From Artocarpus heterophyllus (Eukaryota > Streptophyta > Magnoliopsida > Rosales > Moraceae): 64,000 nt of DNA. This document shows, piece by piece, positions 12,701 through 24,045 of the stretch (its first letter is position 1; the number at the start of each line of letters is the position of its first letter). The translations under genes were made by a program, and so were the position numbers. The stretch covers positions 38,801,041 to 38,865,040 of the forward strand of contig CM046354.1 in assembly GCA_025403435.1 (NCBI GenBank), in the 5' to 3' direction. Under the pieces are notes generated by a model. The model searched no databases and was not told where the DNA came from. It saw only the letters and a program-made list of their open reading frames with translations.

Positions 12701-13186
12701 ACGTCGAAATCTTGACCAGGTTGGAGGAGAGAGAAAGAGTGTAGAGAGAGAAAGCATATTTTTTTTGTCCCTTTTTTTCTGCATTTCTTCAAATACTTAA
12801 AGATGCTTTTGTTGCTCTTAAAAATTTATATTGTGTCGTGGTCGAATTGATAAAATTCTTGATCCGTAAACTTAAAATTCATGTACACATAACTGTACTC
12901 TTGCTGAACTGATATCATCCAAGAATTTTTACATAATCATGGTAAGTTGGGAAATTCCACTTTTATCATATAATCTCAATTTAAATCTTTTAAATTGAGA
13001 TTCTTACAATTGCCACTACTATGGCTCATACAAGAAATTAATGAATCATAAACTTTTAGTTTGGCACATTAAAAATAACTATTTTAATGCACTATCATAA
13101 CATTTCAAGTATTTAACCAAGTTATTTTGGAAAAAATCCTTAATTAATCACGTTTATTAATTTTTGGATTTTTCCCAGTCGTTACA
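9788..13186. mobile_element. Large solo LTR or nonautonomous LTR element, TSD ACTAG
   Basis: A 3.4-kb insertion with ends TGTGACGACCCGC and CAGTCGTTACA, flanked by ACTAG on both sides (9783-9787 and 13187-13191). It lies inside the copia RNase H region. The extended TGTNACNNCC...GTTACA ends and 5-bp duplication fit a plant gypsy-type LTR. No gag or pol motif is present, so it is probably a solo LTR. The left two thirds are AT-rich with repeated GCATAACAAATGCA; 11640-12760 is much richer in G and C. Confidence 0.75.
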
Positions 13187-13191
13187 ACTAG

Positions 13192-14590
13192 CTGCCACAT
13201 ACTTGGCCTCCATCGTTGAATCTGAAATGTAATCTTGCTTGACACTTCTCCAAGCAATGGCACCACTACCCAAAGTAAACACAAAACCCAAAGTCGATCT
13301 TCTCAAATCCAGACAGGATTGAAAATATGAATCAGTATATCTGAGGTATTAAATCCTCACCTGAATATATAAGCATATACCCTTGAGTCCTTCTCAGGTA
13401 CTTGAAAATATGCTTGATAGCAACCTAGTGGTTCGGTCCCAGATTCGACTGAAATTGACTTACTATCTTGACTGCATAACTAATATCCGGTTATGTGCAA
13501 AGCATGGTATACCTGAGACTATCCACTGTCAAAGCATAAGGCACCTTCTTCATGTATTCTCTTTCTTCATCAGACTTTGGTGAGTCTTTCTTAGAAAGAG
13601 TAAGTCCAGACTTAGATGGTTGCCCACCTTTCTTGGAATCCTACATTGTATACCTTTTGAGAATTTTATCTATGTAGCCCGTTTGGGATAAAGCTATCAT
13701 TCTATTCTTCCTATCTTGAAAGATTTGGATATCGAGAACATAATTAGTTTCACCTAAGTCTTTCATGTCAAACTGCTTGGTCAACAATAATTTGATCGAT
13801 GACAACACCCCAATGTCATTACCATTTAGCAAAATGTCATCTACATAGAGCAGTAAAAAAACCACCTTCTCATCCTTAATGTCTTTGTAAACACATGGTC
13901 TGTCCACATTTTATGCGAACCCATAAGTCTTGTTCACTTGATCAAATCCTATGTTCCAAGAATGGGAAGCCTACTTAAGTCCATAAATTGACTTTAGCAG
14001 CTTATAAACCTTACCCTTCTGACCCTTAGCTTAAACCTGTCTGACTGTACCATATATATGGACTCATTAAGATAGCTGTTTAGAAAGGCCGTCTTGACAT
14101 CCATCTACTAAATCTTGTAGTCAAGAGCAGTAGTTAAGGACAAGAGAATGCGGATGGACTTAAGCATGGCTACAGGTGAAAAGGTTTCCTTGTAATCGAT
14201 CCCTTCCTTTTGCGTGTATCCCTTAGCTACTAGTCTAGCCTTATAGGTTTCGACTTACACTCTATGGGTTTTACCCGTTTGGAAAGATCCATAAGTTCTT
14301 AGACTTGAATAGTCTCCATAGACTTTATCCTAGTGTTCATGGCTTCTGTTTAGAGTTTTGAATCAACATCCTCTATAGCCTTTTTGTAAGTGTAAGGATC
14401 ATTATCATGTTCAAGCGGTTTAGCCAAAAAGGCTTCACCATTGAACATATACCTCTCGGGTTGATGTTCGATCCTCCTACTACGTTGAAGCCCCTTAGGT
14501 TGTTATTCAGTTGGCTTTTCTACGCCGCTTGGAACGGTTTCATTTGGAACCCCTGGAGTGATCGAATCACTCGCCAACTCCTCGAGTGCA
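13192..14590 (-). pseudogene. Copia reverse transcriptase and start of RNase H
   Basis: The clearest piece is the frame at 13907-13641, which has the catalytic motif YVDD in LLLYVDDILL (about 13847-13836), then TKQFDMKDLGE and SQTGYIDKILKRY, all standard copia RT. Upstream (13910-14350) the strand reads VYKLLKSIYGLK and DVKTAFLN, also RT. Downstream (13200-13640) it reads KKVPYALTVDSL and SQFQSN before RNase H. Several stops occur. The 5' end is cut at 14590 by the next insertion. Confidence 0.88.
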
Positions 14591-15307
14591 TGTAACACCT
14601 GTCGTTTTCTTCTATGGACACTTAGGTTAATTTAACGTTCGAATGTGATATTTTAGTGCTATTATTATTTATGTTAAGTAAATTAACTTTTAATTTAGTA
14701 ATGTCGCAGGTGATGGCCTCGTGGGATCGATGTGCTAAGGATGTTTATGTCAAAAGTGATGATAAGCTTAAAGTATTTATTCTTTTTTTTTAAGAGTTTC
14801 AACTTGCTCTAAATTTATAATCTTTATAATGCTCTAAAGTTATGTAAGCCTACAGTTATATTCTTGATGACGACATGAATTTTATTGCATATTTTCTTAT
14901 TTTTATAACATTTATGATGCCATGATAATTACATATGTAGCATTTTTTTTATTATGGCATTAAGAAGTTAGATAATATAAAATGTTTAAAAGAATAATGT
15001 GAAAATTAATATTTTGAGTTATAGAGCAAATATTATTGTTGTATATAGTAATTATGTATTATAATTATTCTATATTATATTATAATATAATATATTTATA
15101 TTAAATTATTATATTATATATTATATACTACACATATATTACGTCAACTATTAAAAAAAGTTTCCGTATATTATATATATAAAAAAGAATCATGGCAATG
15201 GCGTGAAATGGAAGAAAAAAAGAAAAAAAAAAAAGAAAAAGGGGAAATTGAATTAGATTAAGACTAGAGTTTTTTACACTCATCTAATCTATTCTCTCTC
15301 ATAAACC

Positions 15308-15315
15308 TATAAATA
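15308..15315 (+). promoter_or_regulatory. Candidate TATA box inside the LTR-type insertion
   Basis: TATAAATA followed within about 60 bases by a CT-rich stretch with several CTCTCTCT runs (15370-15440), the layout of a plant LTR core promoter and leader. Position-based inference. Confidence 0.45.
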
Positions 15316-17244
15316 TACCTCTAAGCCATCAAAGTTTTCATTCTCTTAATTTCCAGCCAAAGAAAATTCTCTCTCTCTAAAATTTTCTTAGACACTCTCT
15401 CTTTCTTCTCCACGTTTTTTCCCTTCTCTCCTTCATTTTTCTGCAAACAATTGAATGAAATATTGGGTTTTCACTTACATAAATTCAAGAGAATTGAGAA
15501 GAATCATTTTGGAGGTAAGAAACTCATTATAGACTATTGCTGAAATTTTGTTTCCTTTGTAATCCGACCCCCATAACTTTGTCTACAAATTTCCATTTGC
15601 TTTGAAATTTTAATATGATGTTTATGTATGTGTTATGTGATACTCTTTAAAATTTCACGTTATTCAGAATATTTTATGCTGAGATATTAAATTTCCATTC
15701 TCTGCCACTCATGACCAAATTGTTGCTGATTGGTATTTTGCACAAAAGTATAGCCCATGTTTAAGGTGCAACGAAATTTGATTTGAACAAAATTTTACAG
15801 AGATATTCATGCATATGTTAAGTTATGATCTAGAAAATTTTGCGGATACTTGATGAATATTTTATGAGTTTTTGAATTTTCTTTAAGATAGGTTTTTATG
15901 GCTATCTATTTAGTGAATTCGGGACTTCTTGTTTATGTGACCTCTTTGTATAGCTAAACAAATTTATTTGCTAATGAGACTTTTTGTAGTACTATATATA
16001 TATGTTATTAGGTAGCCATAAAAATTTTAGAATTAAAGTAAATTTATTTTAGTTATTGAAATTTTGTGATAATGTGTTGCTTACTGCTTTAGGTAATTAG
16101 AGTTTATTTGGTCTTTGAATTCTAATGCATGTTTTAAATTGTTGAAAATTTATTTGTAGCTAATTTTTGAATATGTTATAGTTTTGGTGTATTATATTAG
16201 TATTAGAATTATTACTATTATCACATGGATTCTTTTATTGTATGTATTTCATGTCAATTGGTGATTGAAAAGAGTTGATGATTTGGTTGTTTTGATTAAC
16301 TTTCCATTAAACCATATATTGGAAATATCATATATTTTCATATTTTATTATGTAGATCTTTATGGGTATATTTTATTATTAATTGGTATCATGTTAATTA
16401 TGTGTTTACAATTTTAATTGAGGTTTTATTGGGTTATGAATTGGTATTGAATTTTTTTGATGCCTTGAGCCTACTTTTCATACAAACACCTAATAGCCAT
16501 CATGCTTTAGTAATTTTCAATTTGTTTTGTACTGTTTATATTTTTCTTATATTTTTCTCAAATACTAGATATCTTAAGCTTTTGTTTGGCTTTTGAATAT
16601 CTTGAATAAGAGTTTTCATTAAATAATTATGATTTTTTGAAGTTGACCTTGAAAGCTATGCAGTTTTATATAGACCCAAAATTTAGATTGACTTTCGAGG
16701 TCTTTTTCTTCATACAAATTATTTTCAAAATATGTGTGTAACAATCAAATTCTTTGTTTTTTTAGTCTAGCTTCTAATGCCACTACTTTTGACTGATTTG
16801 GAGTTAACATGAAATTATTATGAATTTTTAAGTGAATAAAGGTCATTTTGCCTACTTTTGGGAATTATGCTCTAGGTTCATAAATTATGATTTTGTGCTT
16901 CTTGATATTATTACGTGATAAGGTGATATTTAATGATAGTATAAGATGTTTATATATTGCTAATAGTATTATTAGTGACTTATGGTCAATATGAATGTTT
17001 GACATGAATACTCCAAAAAGCGAGCACACCGAGAACCATAGCAACGCCACCCAAGTTAAGGTTTAATAAGCAAGCAAGACAAGTAAGCACATTCTTACTT
17101 ACAACATGATAAAAGTTTACTAAAAAGTTTTAAGAATATATTTTATGATAATTCTTAAGTTTGTTTTTACATGTTGTTTTCTTATGAAAACTCTTGTTGC
17201 AAAAAGAAAGTTTAACGAATGTTTCAATGATGAGGTATGTTAAA

Positions 17245-17245
<1 letters not shown>

Positions 17246-17272
<27 letters not shown>
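17246..17272. repeat. (TA)n microsatellite
   Basis: Uninterrupted TA dinucleotide run of about 13 units inside the LTR-type insertion. Confidence 0.9.
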
Positions 17273-17283
<11 letters not shown>

Positions 17284-18078
17284 TAAGTGTTGCACACTCT
17301 ATGTTTATGTTTATGATGTCTCAAAGGTTGGACTTGTCATGTTTGATTTAGGATTAGCTGCCCCTCTCCTCTCATGACGGTGCACCTACGATGATGATGT
17401 TTATGGTGCAACATTTGGGCCCTTAAAGATAAAATGAATGAAGTTTTTAATATGGATAATGATAATAAAAGATATGTTCTATATAAAACTGTGCCAAGTG
17501 CACTATTATGTTAATGATAATTATGATTATGATGTTTCATAATGATGTTCATAAAATGTTTTATGTTGTGAGATAGGAAAGTGTACTTACTAAGCTTTTG
17601 CTTACTTAGTTTATAATCATGTTGTAGATAAAGGTAAGGGGACCATGGAATAGGTGTAGGGCGATGACGGGTGTGTGGGCTATGAACGATGGCTTGGAAA
17701 CAGAAAAACGCCAAGAAAGAATAATTTTTTTTCTAAACTATGTTTTTATTTCTTTGAATGCTTCAATTTCTGCACTATTAAGTAAAAAGACTTGTTTATA
17801 TTTATTTTGATTTTGTAGAAGTTTGGTCTACCAAACTGTTTAAACAGATTTTTAAGTTTGTTTTAAAATTTTATTTGAATTATGGTTTGTTAATTTGGCA
17901 TTGATAAACTATTAAAAAAATGGATTTGAAATATTTGGAGTAGAAAAAAAAATTTGTATGCATGGATCCTAGGATATATTTATCAAATTGTGTTTAAATT
18001 TAAATGGTTTATTTTATACATAATGATAACAAGGATAAAAGTAACGATTATTGTAATATCCGTAAGGGGGCGTTACGA

Positions 18079-20252
18079 TACCATTTTGCTTCGAGGCTTA
18101 AAGTTGTTCATATAACTTTCCTTAAAGAATGTTGCATTAATTGGAACCACAACTTTATTTTCTTTTAGGTTATAGAAATAACCCCCTTTAGTCCCATTTG
18201 GATATCTTACAAACCACAAACTTCCAAACATGCTGCCAACTTATTCACTTCTTTAAATAGTACATGAGCCAGACATCCCCATATGTGAATATGGTTTAAG
18301 GATGTCTTTTTCCCCTTTTACAACTCGTGAAGATTTTTAGGAACCGATTTTGAAGGCACATTGTTCAAAAGATAACATGAGGTTTGTAGTGTATATTCCC
18401 AAAAGGACAAAGGCAGTGATGAATAACTCATCATAGACCTAACCATGTCCAACAAAGTCCTATTTCTACTCTCAGCCATGCCATTCTACTGCAGAGTGCC
18501 AGACGCAATCAAATGGGATAGAATCCTATTCTCTAATAAGTGTTCCAAGAACTCCTCAAAAAGGTATTCACCACCTCGATTAGATTGAAGTGCCTTTATG
18601 GGTTTACCTTATTGTTTTTCCACTTCAGTCCAAAACTCCCTGAACTTGTCATAAGTTTTGCTTTTGTGATGCATTATGTACATATACCCATACCTTGAGT
18701 AATCATCAATAATGGTGACTAAATACTCATACCCTCCTCATGCTCGGATGTTCATAGGTCCACAAACATTGCTACGCACAAGTTCTAGAACCCATTCGGC
18801 TCTATTGCCCTTAGATGCAAATGGTCTTTTGGTCATTTTACCCTCCAAACAAGATTCATATTGTGGTATAGATTCTACCTTTAAGTGACTTAAAAGTCCA
18901 TTCCTTACCAACCTTTGAATTCTATTCAAGTTAATATGACCTAGTCGTAAATGCCAAAGATAGGTCTTGTTAGAGTGAGAAGTTTTAAGTCTTTTAGAGT
19001 TATTGTCATTAATCTCAGTGTTAAGCAGTAATTCCATCTTAGGTGTGATAAAATATAGATTGTTTTGCATCCATTAATCACAAATAAAAGATTTGTTTTT
19101 ACGAATCACTACTTTATTATTAAAAGAAACTACATAAGAGTCTTTAAATAAACAAGCTACAGAAATTAAATTCGTTTTCAATTTAGGAACATAAAAACAA
19201 TCTCGCAAAACTAAATTCTTATAATTATCAAAATAAAGATAGAGGTTTCCTACTGCTTCAGCCAACACTAAGGATCCATCGCCCATCTGAAGCATGAAGT
19301 CTTCATGTAGCAGACTTCTCGTTTCTTTGAACCCCTACAAAGAAACACAAACATGATTAGTTGCTCCAAAATCTATGACCCAAGTGTCACTAGATTTCTC
19401 AACCAAACAAGTTTCAATAACCAAAAGATCACACCTATCTCCTCAGGAAAAGAAGTTCTTGTAATTCTTCTTGATGTGCCCAACCTTCCCACAAAAAAAA
19501 GCACTTAAGCTTCTATGGGTTCTTCTTTTTCTTCTTCTTGTTCTTGCCATTTGCAGGAATAGAAGACTTCATGTTCTTAGCCCGTTGCTTTTTTCCATTT
19601 CCAAAGTTAAGATTGGACCTAAAGGTAGCTGCTAAGTTGGCCTCTCCACCAGCAGGAATTTCCCTGATCAGATTTTTGAATTCCTGTAACTACTTCATCA
19701 GCTCAGCCAAGGTCATATGCCGTCTATTGCTTGAATTGAATGAAGCTCTAAATGGGATAAGCTCCTTAGATAGAGTCTCAAAAACTATAGTCATTTGTGT
19801 TTCAGCATCTATGTTCGCTCCATTGGTTTGAGCCTCAACGAGGTAACCCATGACCAACATCATATGCTTCTTCATAGGTGTCCCTGGTCTTTGTTTGTAG
19901 ATTAAAACTTTGCAAAGTGCCCCTTGCTGTTTTGTTAGGGCCTAGCCTCCAAACATGTCTTCAAGATTATCCAAGATTTGCTCTGCAGTCTCATAATCTT
20001 CATATTGAGTCTGCAACACGTTATTTATGCTGACCATAACATAACAGCAGGAGTGATAGTTAGCATCTTTCCATACGCTTGGATTTGCTCATTAGTGGAA
20101 TCACCCATAGGCTCAGGAGGATATGGAGTTGTCAACACAAATTTTAGTTTCTCAAAGGATAGGACGATATTCAGGTTCCGTTTCCAATCATTAAAATTCT
20201 CTCCAATTAATTGGTTTTTATCAAGTATCGATAATAAAGCATTTTTAGACAT
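18079..20252 (-). pseudogene. Copia gag, zinc knuckle, protease and integrase, degraded
   Basis: Read right to left. Gag starts at the Met at 20252 (MSKNALLSILDKNQL, then NDWKRNLNIVL) and continues in the frame at 19875-19690. A zinc knuckle (KCFFCGKVGH type, near 19500) is shifted by one extra base in an A run. The protease motif DTWVIDFGATNHV lies near 19390-19350. The pre-integrase frame is 19295-19074 (DCFYVPKLKTNLIS). The integrase zinc-binding part is 19070-18738 (LWHLRLGHINLNRIQ). The catalytic core follows in broken frames (TIIDDYSRYGYMYI, then LLDMVRSMMSY). The region ends with INATFFKESYMNNFKPRSK. Confidence 0.88.
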
Positions 20253-21978
20253 CTACAATAAAGAATCATATACTAAACATAAGCAAACATACCATAATAA
20301 TTTAGTAAGATAACGTAATGACGTAAACATACAAGTGTGTTTAGGTGTCAAAACCATGAAAATATCACAACCTTATAACAATAATTCCCAACTCAGAATT
20401 CAACAAGCCACCTAGGGGAGACTTGCCAAGTTCAATTAGGAACATGAATCTCCTCCTGATTAATATATGCCATCCAAGGCCCGTATGATCCAGCATGTAT
20501 TAATAATTGTTTCTTTAGCTATTAATTTTATTAACAAAGCTCTTAGGGAAGGTTAATAATAAAATTAACATGAGTGTATAACCATCATTTCAACATTTTA
20601 TCCATGATTTATAATCACCATCTAGGGGTGCATAATGATAAATCATACTAAAATACCTTATCCTCTTGAAGATCCAACCTAGAACATGATGAAGTCTTTT
20701 CATTGGGGTCGGAACCACTATGTGCAGCCAATGGACCAACGATGGAGGCCGTAGGTTCTCTCTTTGAAAACCTTCTCCCACTCAATCTTTTGAAAACAAG
20801 GTTTTATTTTAAAAAGACATGTATGAATAATTTTCAACAAGCGACACTCCCTATTCTATATGACATGTTATCAACATGCATGGCAAATCACATTATAATG
20901 CAGACAAGCAAAGCAATCATGCAATGCCACAAGTAAAATAATAAATAGCTGTAATATTATGATTCCACCTCTAGAGAAAAGAAATTAAAGATTATAAGAG
21001 ATTAATCGAAACATATTATCGATTCTTCATCCTTGAATCTTCAAATTGTATCCGTCTTCATGTATTATCCACTTTAAGTGTTCAATCCTACATGGATCAA
21101 GTACTTCATATTTCTGATCATATCCAAATTTAATGTTTCTCAAAATTGTCCCAAAAAATAAAATCAAAACGGCATCAAAAAATGCACCTTTTTTTTTTAA
21201 AATCAACAACTTTCTACCATCATGCCGATCTGTGTGAGCGGTTTGCCAGTCATGACCCATTACTCTATCGATCTTCATAATTTGGCCTGCCGCTAGAGCT
21301 GTCAAAATTTTGCCCTACAAACCTCCCAAACCTCATAGTTTGGCCTGCTGGTTTGCGACCATTGGCTTGTCGAACTTGAGCGTTTGGCCTACCGACTGAT
21401 CAAAAATCATGTTCTCTAGAAATATAGTTTTTCTGCAGTTTTTCAATCTCAGGTTTGGCTTGCCAACCAAATAGAAATCACATTTTCTAGAAATTACAGC
21501 TTTTATGCAATTTTTCAATCCTACTTTCAACAATTCAAAAACATAAAAATTTGGAGACTTTGGAAATACCTTTGGAACATTATCATCCATTTTCTAGATC
21601 CATCCTCTAGATTCGTCTTCTTCGAATGATTATTTAATTACAAAATTCTTACAAATTTAAAATTAAATAATAATTCCTAGACGGTAAAGATAGACTGCCA
21701 TCTAATTACATGAAAAACTTAGATACACATTTTAACCTCTAAGGAACCATAACTGGCACAAAGTAATAAATAAATAAATAAATAAATAATAATTTAATCA
21801 AGCTTACTTAATTAATTAATAAGCATTCATCATATAATCTCACGACAACATAAAATATATAGAAACCTTAGAGTGCTAACCCTCTAAAAAAATTAAATTC
21901 ATGCATAGAAGAGATCAAGATCATGTAATTTACAAACATATTATGATCACAAACTTGTAAATTTATGTAAAAAACCAT
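20253..21978 (-). other. Copia 5' leader
   Basis: Untranslated leader between the primer-binding site and gag. No frame with a recognisable product. It contains short repeats around TTTGGCCTGCCG (21270-21400), a roughly 72-bp tandem repeat (about 21400-21545) and a TAAA-type simple repeat near 21768-21790. Confidence 0.6.
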
Positions 21979-21992
21979 GGCTCTAATACCAA
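21979..21992 (-). other. Primer-binding site, initiator-tRNA-Met type
   Basis: Minus strand reads TTGGTATTAGAGCC directly next to the LTR end at 21994. It differs by one base from TTGGTATCAGAGCC, the usual site complementary to plant initiator tRNA-Met in copia elements. Confidence 0.85.
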
Positions 21993-21993
21993 T

Positions 21994-23931
21994 TGTTGGA
22001 AAAATAGTACGCAACAAAAATTTTAAAATTTTTAATCAGAGTATTTTCTAAAACATAAGTTTGACATGCTATATGCATAAAATAACCAGATCTTACTAAC
22101 CTTTTTATGCTCAAGAGCTCTTACAAACTGTGAAGATAAAGGCGTTCTAGAAGAGCCTCAACCAACTAGTCTTCTTTATTATCCTCTATCCACGATCAGC
22201 ATGTGTAGGGGCACACCTTATACAACTCTTCCCTGGTGACTCTCCTTCGAACCAATTGAGAAAATCCAAAACTAGCTTTCATGTTTTGTGAACAATAGCT
22301 CTCTGGGGAGTTTCAGAGACTCATAAACTAGAGTACTCACTCTTAATTTCTCAACTGATCTAAATAACTATGAGTACTCACTCCTTATTTATAGATGTCG
22401 TCCCCAGGTTGGTTATTATCAGATAAGGCCTTAAAAATTCAAATCTAGGCTAATATATGATAAAATTGTGTAAAAACATGTGATCAAATTATCACTCGAT
22501 CGGTAGGCCAAACTGGCAGATCGGCCTTGGCCTGCCAAACTTACTCCATTAGCAGGCCGAACCTAAAGATCGGCCTACTGAACATACGATAAATAATCCC
22601 TGTGAATCTTTTATTTTTCACCCGAGATTCTTTCGATAGAGCCTCAATATTAAGTCAAATAACCTAATAGAGAATTTATTTGATTAAAATAGTTATATTT
22701 AGATAATCTCTAGGAAAATAAATATTCCTGATAATTCAACATGTTTGTCTTGAATTAATTTACACAAATTAATTCAACCGATAAATAGACATGAATTATC
22801 TGATTTTATTGAATTTCAGCCAATCTAATAATTTTAACATAAGTCACCAATTTATTAAAAAACCACGTCATATCGTTTTAGGATGTATATTATGAGTTAA
22901 CAAACGAGACTTGATGGACCTATATAGTTCAAGATCTCAATAATTATAAAACCCAATATCTCAAATACATGTTTCATAATTATCAACTCTAACGCTACTG
23001 CACTAAAAGCTTAGAGTTGCACTCTCAAACTATATAAAATTACAAAGCCCAAATAGCTAAGTATCCATGACATATTATAATGTATCATATCCCCATAGGA
23101 TATCCATAATTGGCTTAAGGATAAATTTTATCTTACCTTCCTAATTATTTTTCTCTTACATTCTATTATCTCATCATCAAAAAACTTACCATCCAAAAAT
23201 AGTATACCATTCAGTTATAACTATGAATCTAAATGGTTGAGTGCTCCAATCTTTCAATTACAGGATAACACATATAAGAGGATATCATCAGCTCCTAAAG
23301 ACGAGCTGTGGAATCCATATCTATAAATAACAAGTCTATGCTATCAAGAGTCATATCTCCAACGTACTGGTATGCGTGCTATCATAAAAAATGGACATCA
23401 CTCTTTGGTACATCAACAGACACAAGTCAAGACAATGGGTCCACTATTCATTTCAGGGTTGAGATACAACATGTATAATTGTCTAAAGTGAATTGATTTG
23501 CTGAGACACAATTATTAATCAAAATCAATTACATTTTATGTCCTGATCCAATACTTCGTCGCTTATGACAATGTACTAATGTTTCTATTCATAGAATCCA
23601 CCTCTGATGGCCAAGACAAACAATTTCCTGTTAGGGATATAGACAATGTAACAATCTTTGCATGAATAAAGCGGTCAACTTTATTCCCTTGATTGCAGAT
23701 CTTATGATTTAGACCATCACCTTTAGAATCATGTCTTGTGTATAATCTATCCATCATATGCTTGATTCAAACCAACAGTCTTAGACTTTTGTTTGCTTAT
23801 TATATATTCAACAAATATGAATGTGTAGAGAATAACAATTTGGTATATGAATAATAAATAAATTCTTTATGGATAAAAATGTTTCAAAAAACATGTTGCA
23901 TTTTTACTCCTTAGGGTATACATGTCTAACA
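21994..23931 (-). repeat. 5' LTR of the copia element
   Basis: 1938 bp, TGTTGGAAAAATAG to CATGTCTAACA. It pairs with the LTR at 7526. Its TATA box is at 22393-22386 and its GGCC-rich hairpin block at about 22500-22590. Confidence 0.9.
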
Positions 23932-24045
23932 TTGATCTAGTCTCAAAGTCTATGCAACAAGGCCAGTTTCCCTTAAGGTCTCCACCATCACTTGATCTGG
24001 CATGCTTTCCTCCCCCTCTTGCCCTCATCGATTCTAGGTCACCAT
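23932..24045 (-). mobile_element. Short piece of the old retroposon-like sequence
   Basis: 114 bp caught between the copia element and the next solo LTR. On the minus strand it is open and basic/glycine-rich (ESMRARGGGKHARSS, then GNWPCCIDFETRS). It appears to continue the frame that ends at 27767 on the far side of the LTR. Confidence 0.45.

Larger units (their letters stand above)
14591..18078 (+). mobile_element. LTR-type insertion in copia pol (TGTAACACC...GGGGGCGTTACGA)
   Basis: A 3.5-kb AT-rich block that splits the copia polyprotein between the integrase C-terminal end (KPRSKMV, just right of 18079) and the following ALEELASD region (left of 14590). Its ends are TGTAACACC and GGGGGCGTTACGA, like plant gypsy LTR termini. 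A TATA box (15308-15315) followed by a CT-rich leader suggests plus orientation. No gag or pol motif seen, so probably a solo LTR. No matching target duplication was found. Confidence 0.65.
7526..23931 (-). mobile_element. Ty1/copia LTR retrotransposon, minus orientation, broken by two LTR-type insertions
   Basis: Two LTRs of 1.9 kb with TG...CA ends (7526-9444 and 21994-23931) enclose copia internal DNA. The primer-binding site lies next to the right LTR and the polypurine tract next to the left LTR, both as expected for minus orientation. Between them, read right to left, are gag, zinc knuckle, protease, integrase, reverse transcriptase and RNase H, the Ty1/copia order. Insertions at 9788-13186 and 14591-18078 account for 6.9 kb; the remaining internal part is about 5.7 kb. 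All frames carry stops or frameshifts, so it is dead. The flanking pentamers (TTAAC left, TTGAT right) do not match exactly. Confidence 0.9.

Noticed and set aside
11706..12800. Cluster of overlapping open frames on both strands (up to 163 codons)
   Set aside because: They overlap each other in a GC-rich part of an LTR, without motifs or consistent coding frame. Treated as composition effects pending a protein search.
15044..15130. Possible AT-rich matrix-attachment or origin-like stretch
   Set aside because: Only simple TATA/ATTA composition inside an LTR-type insertion; nothing specific supports a function.
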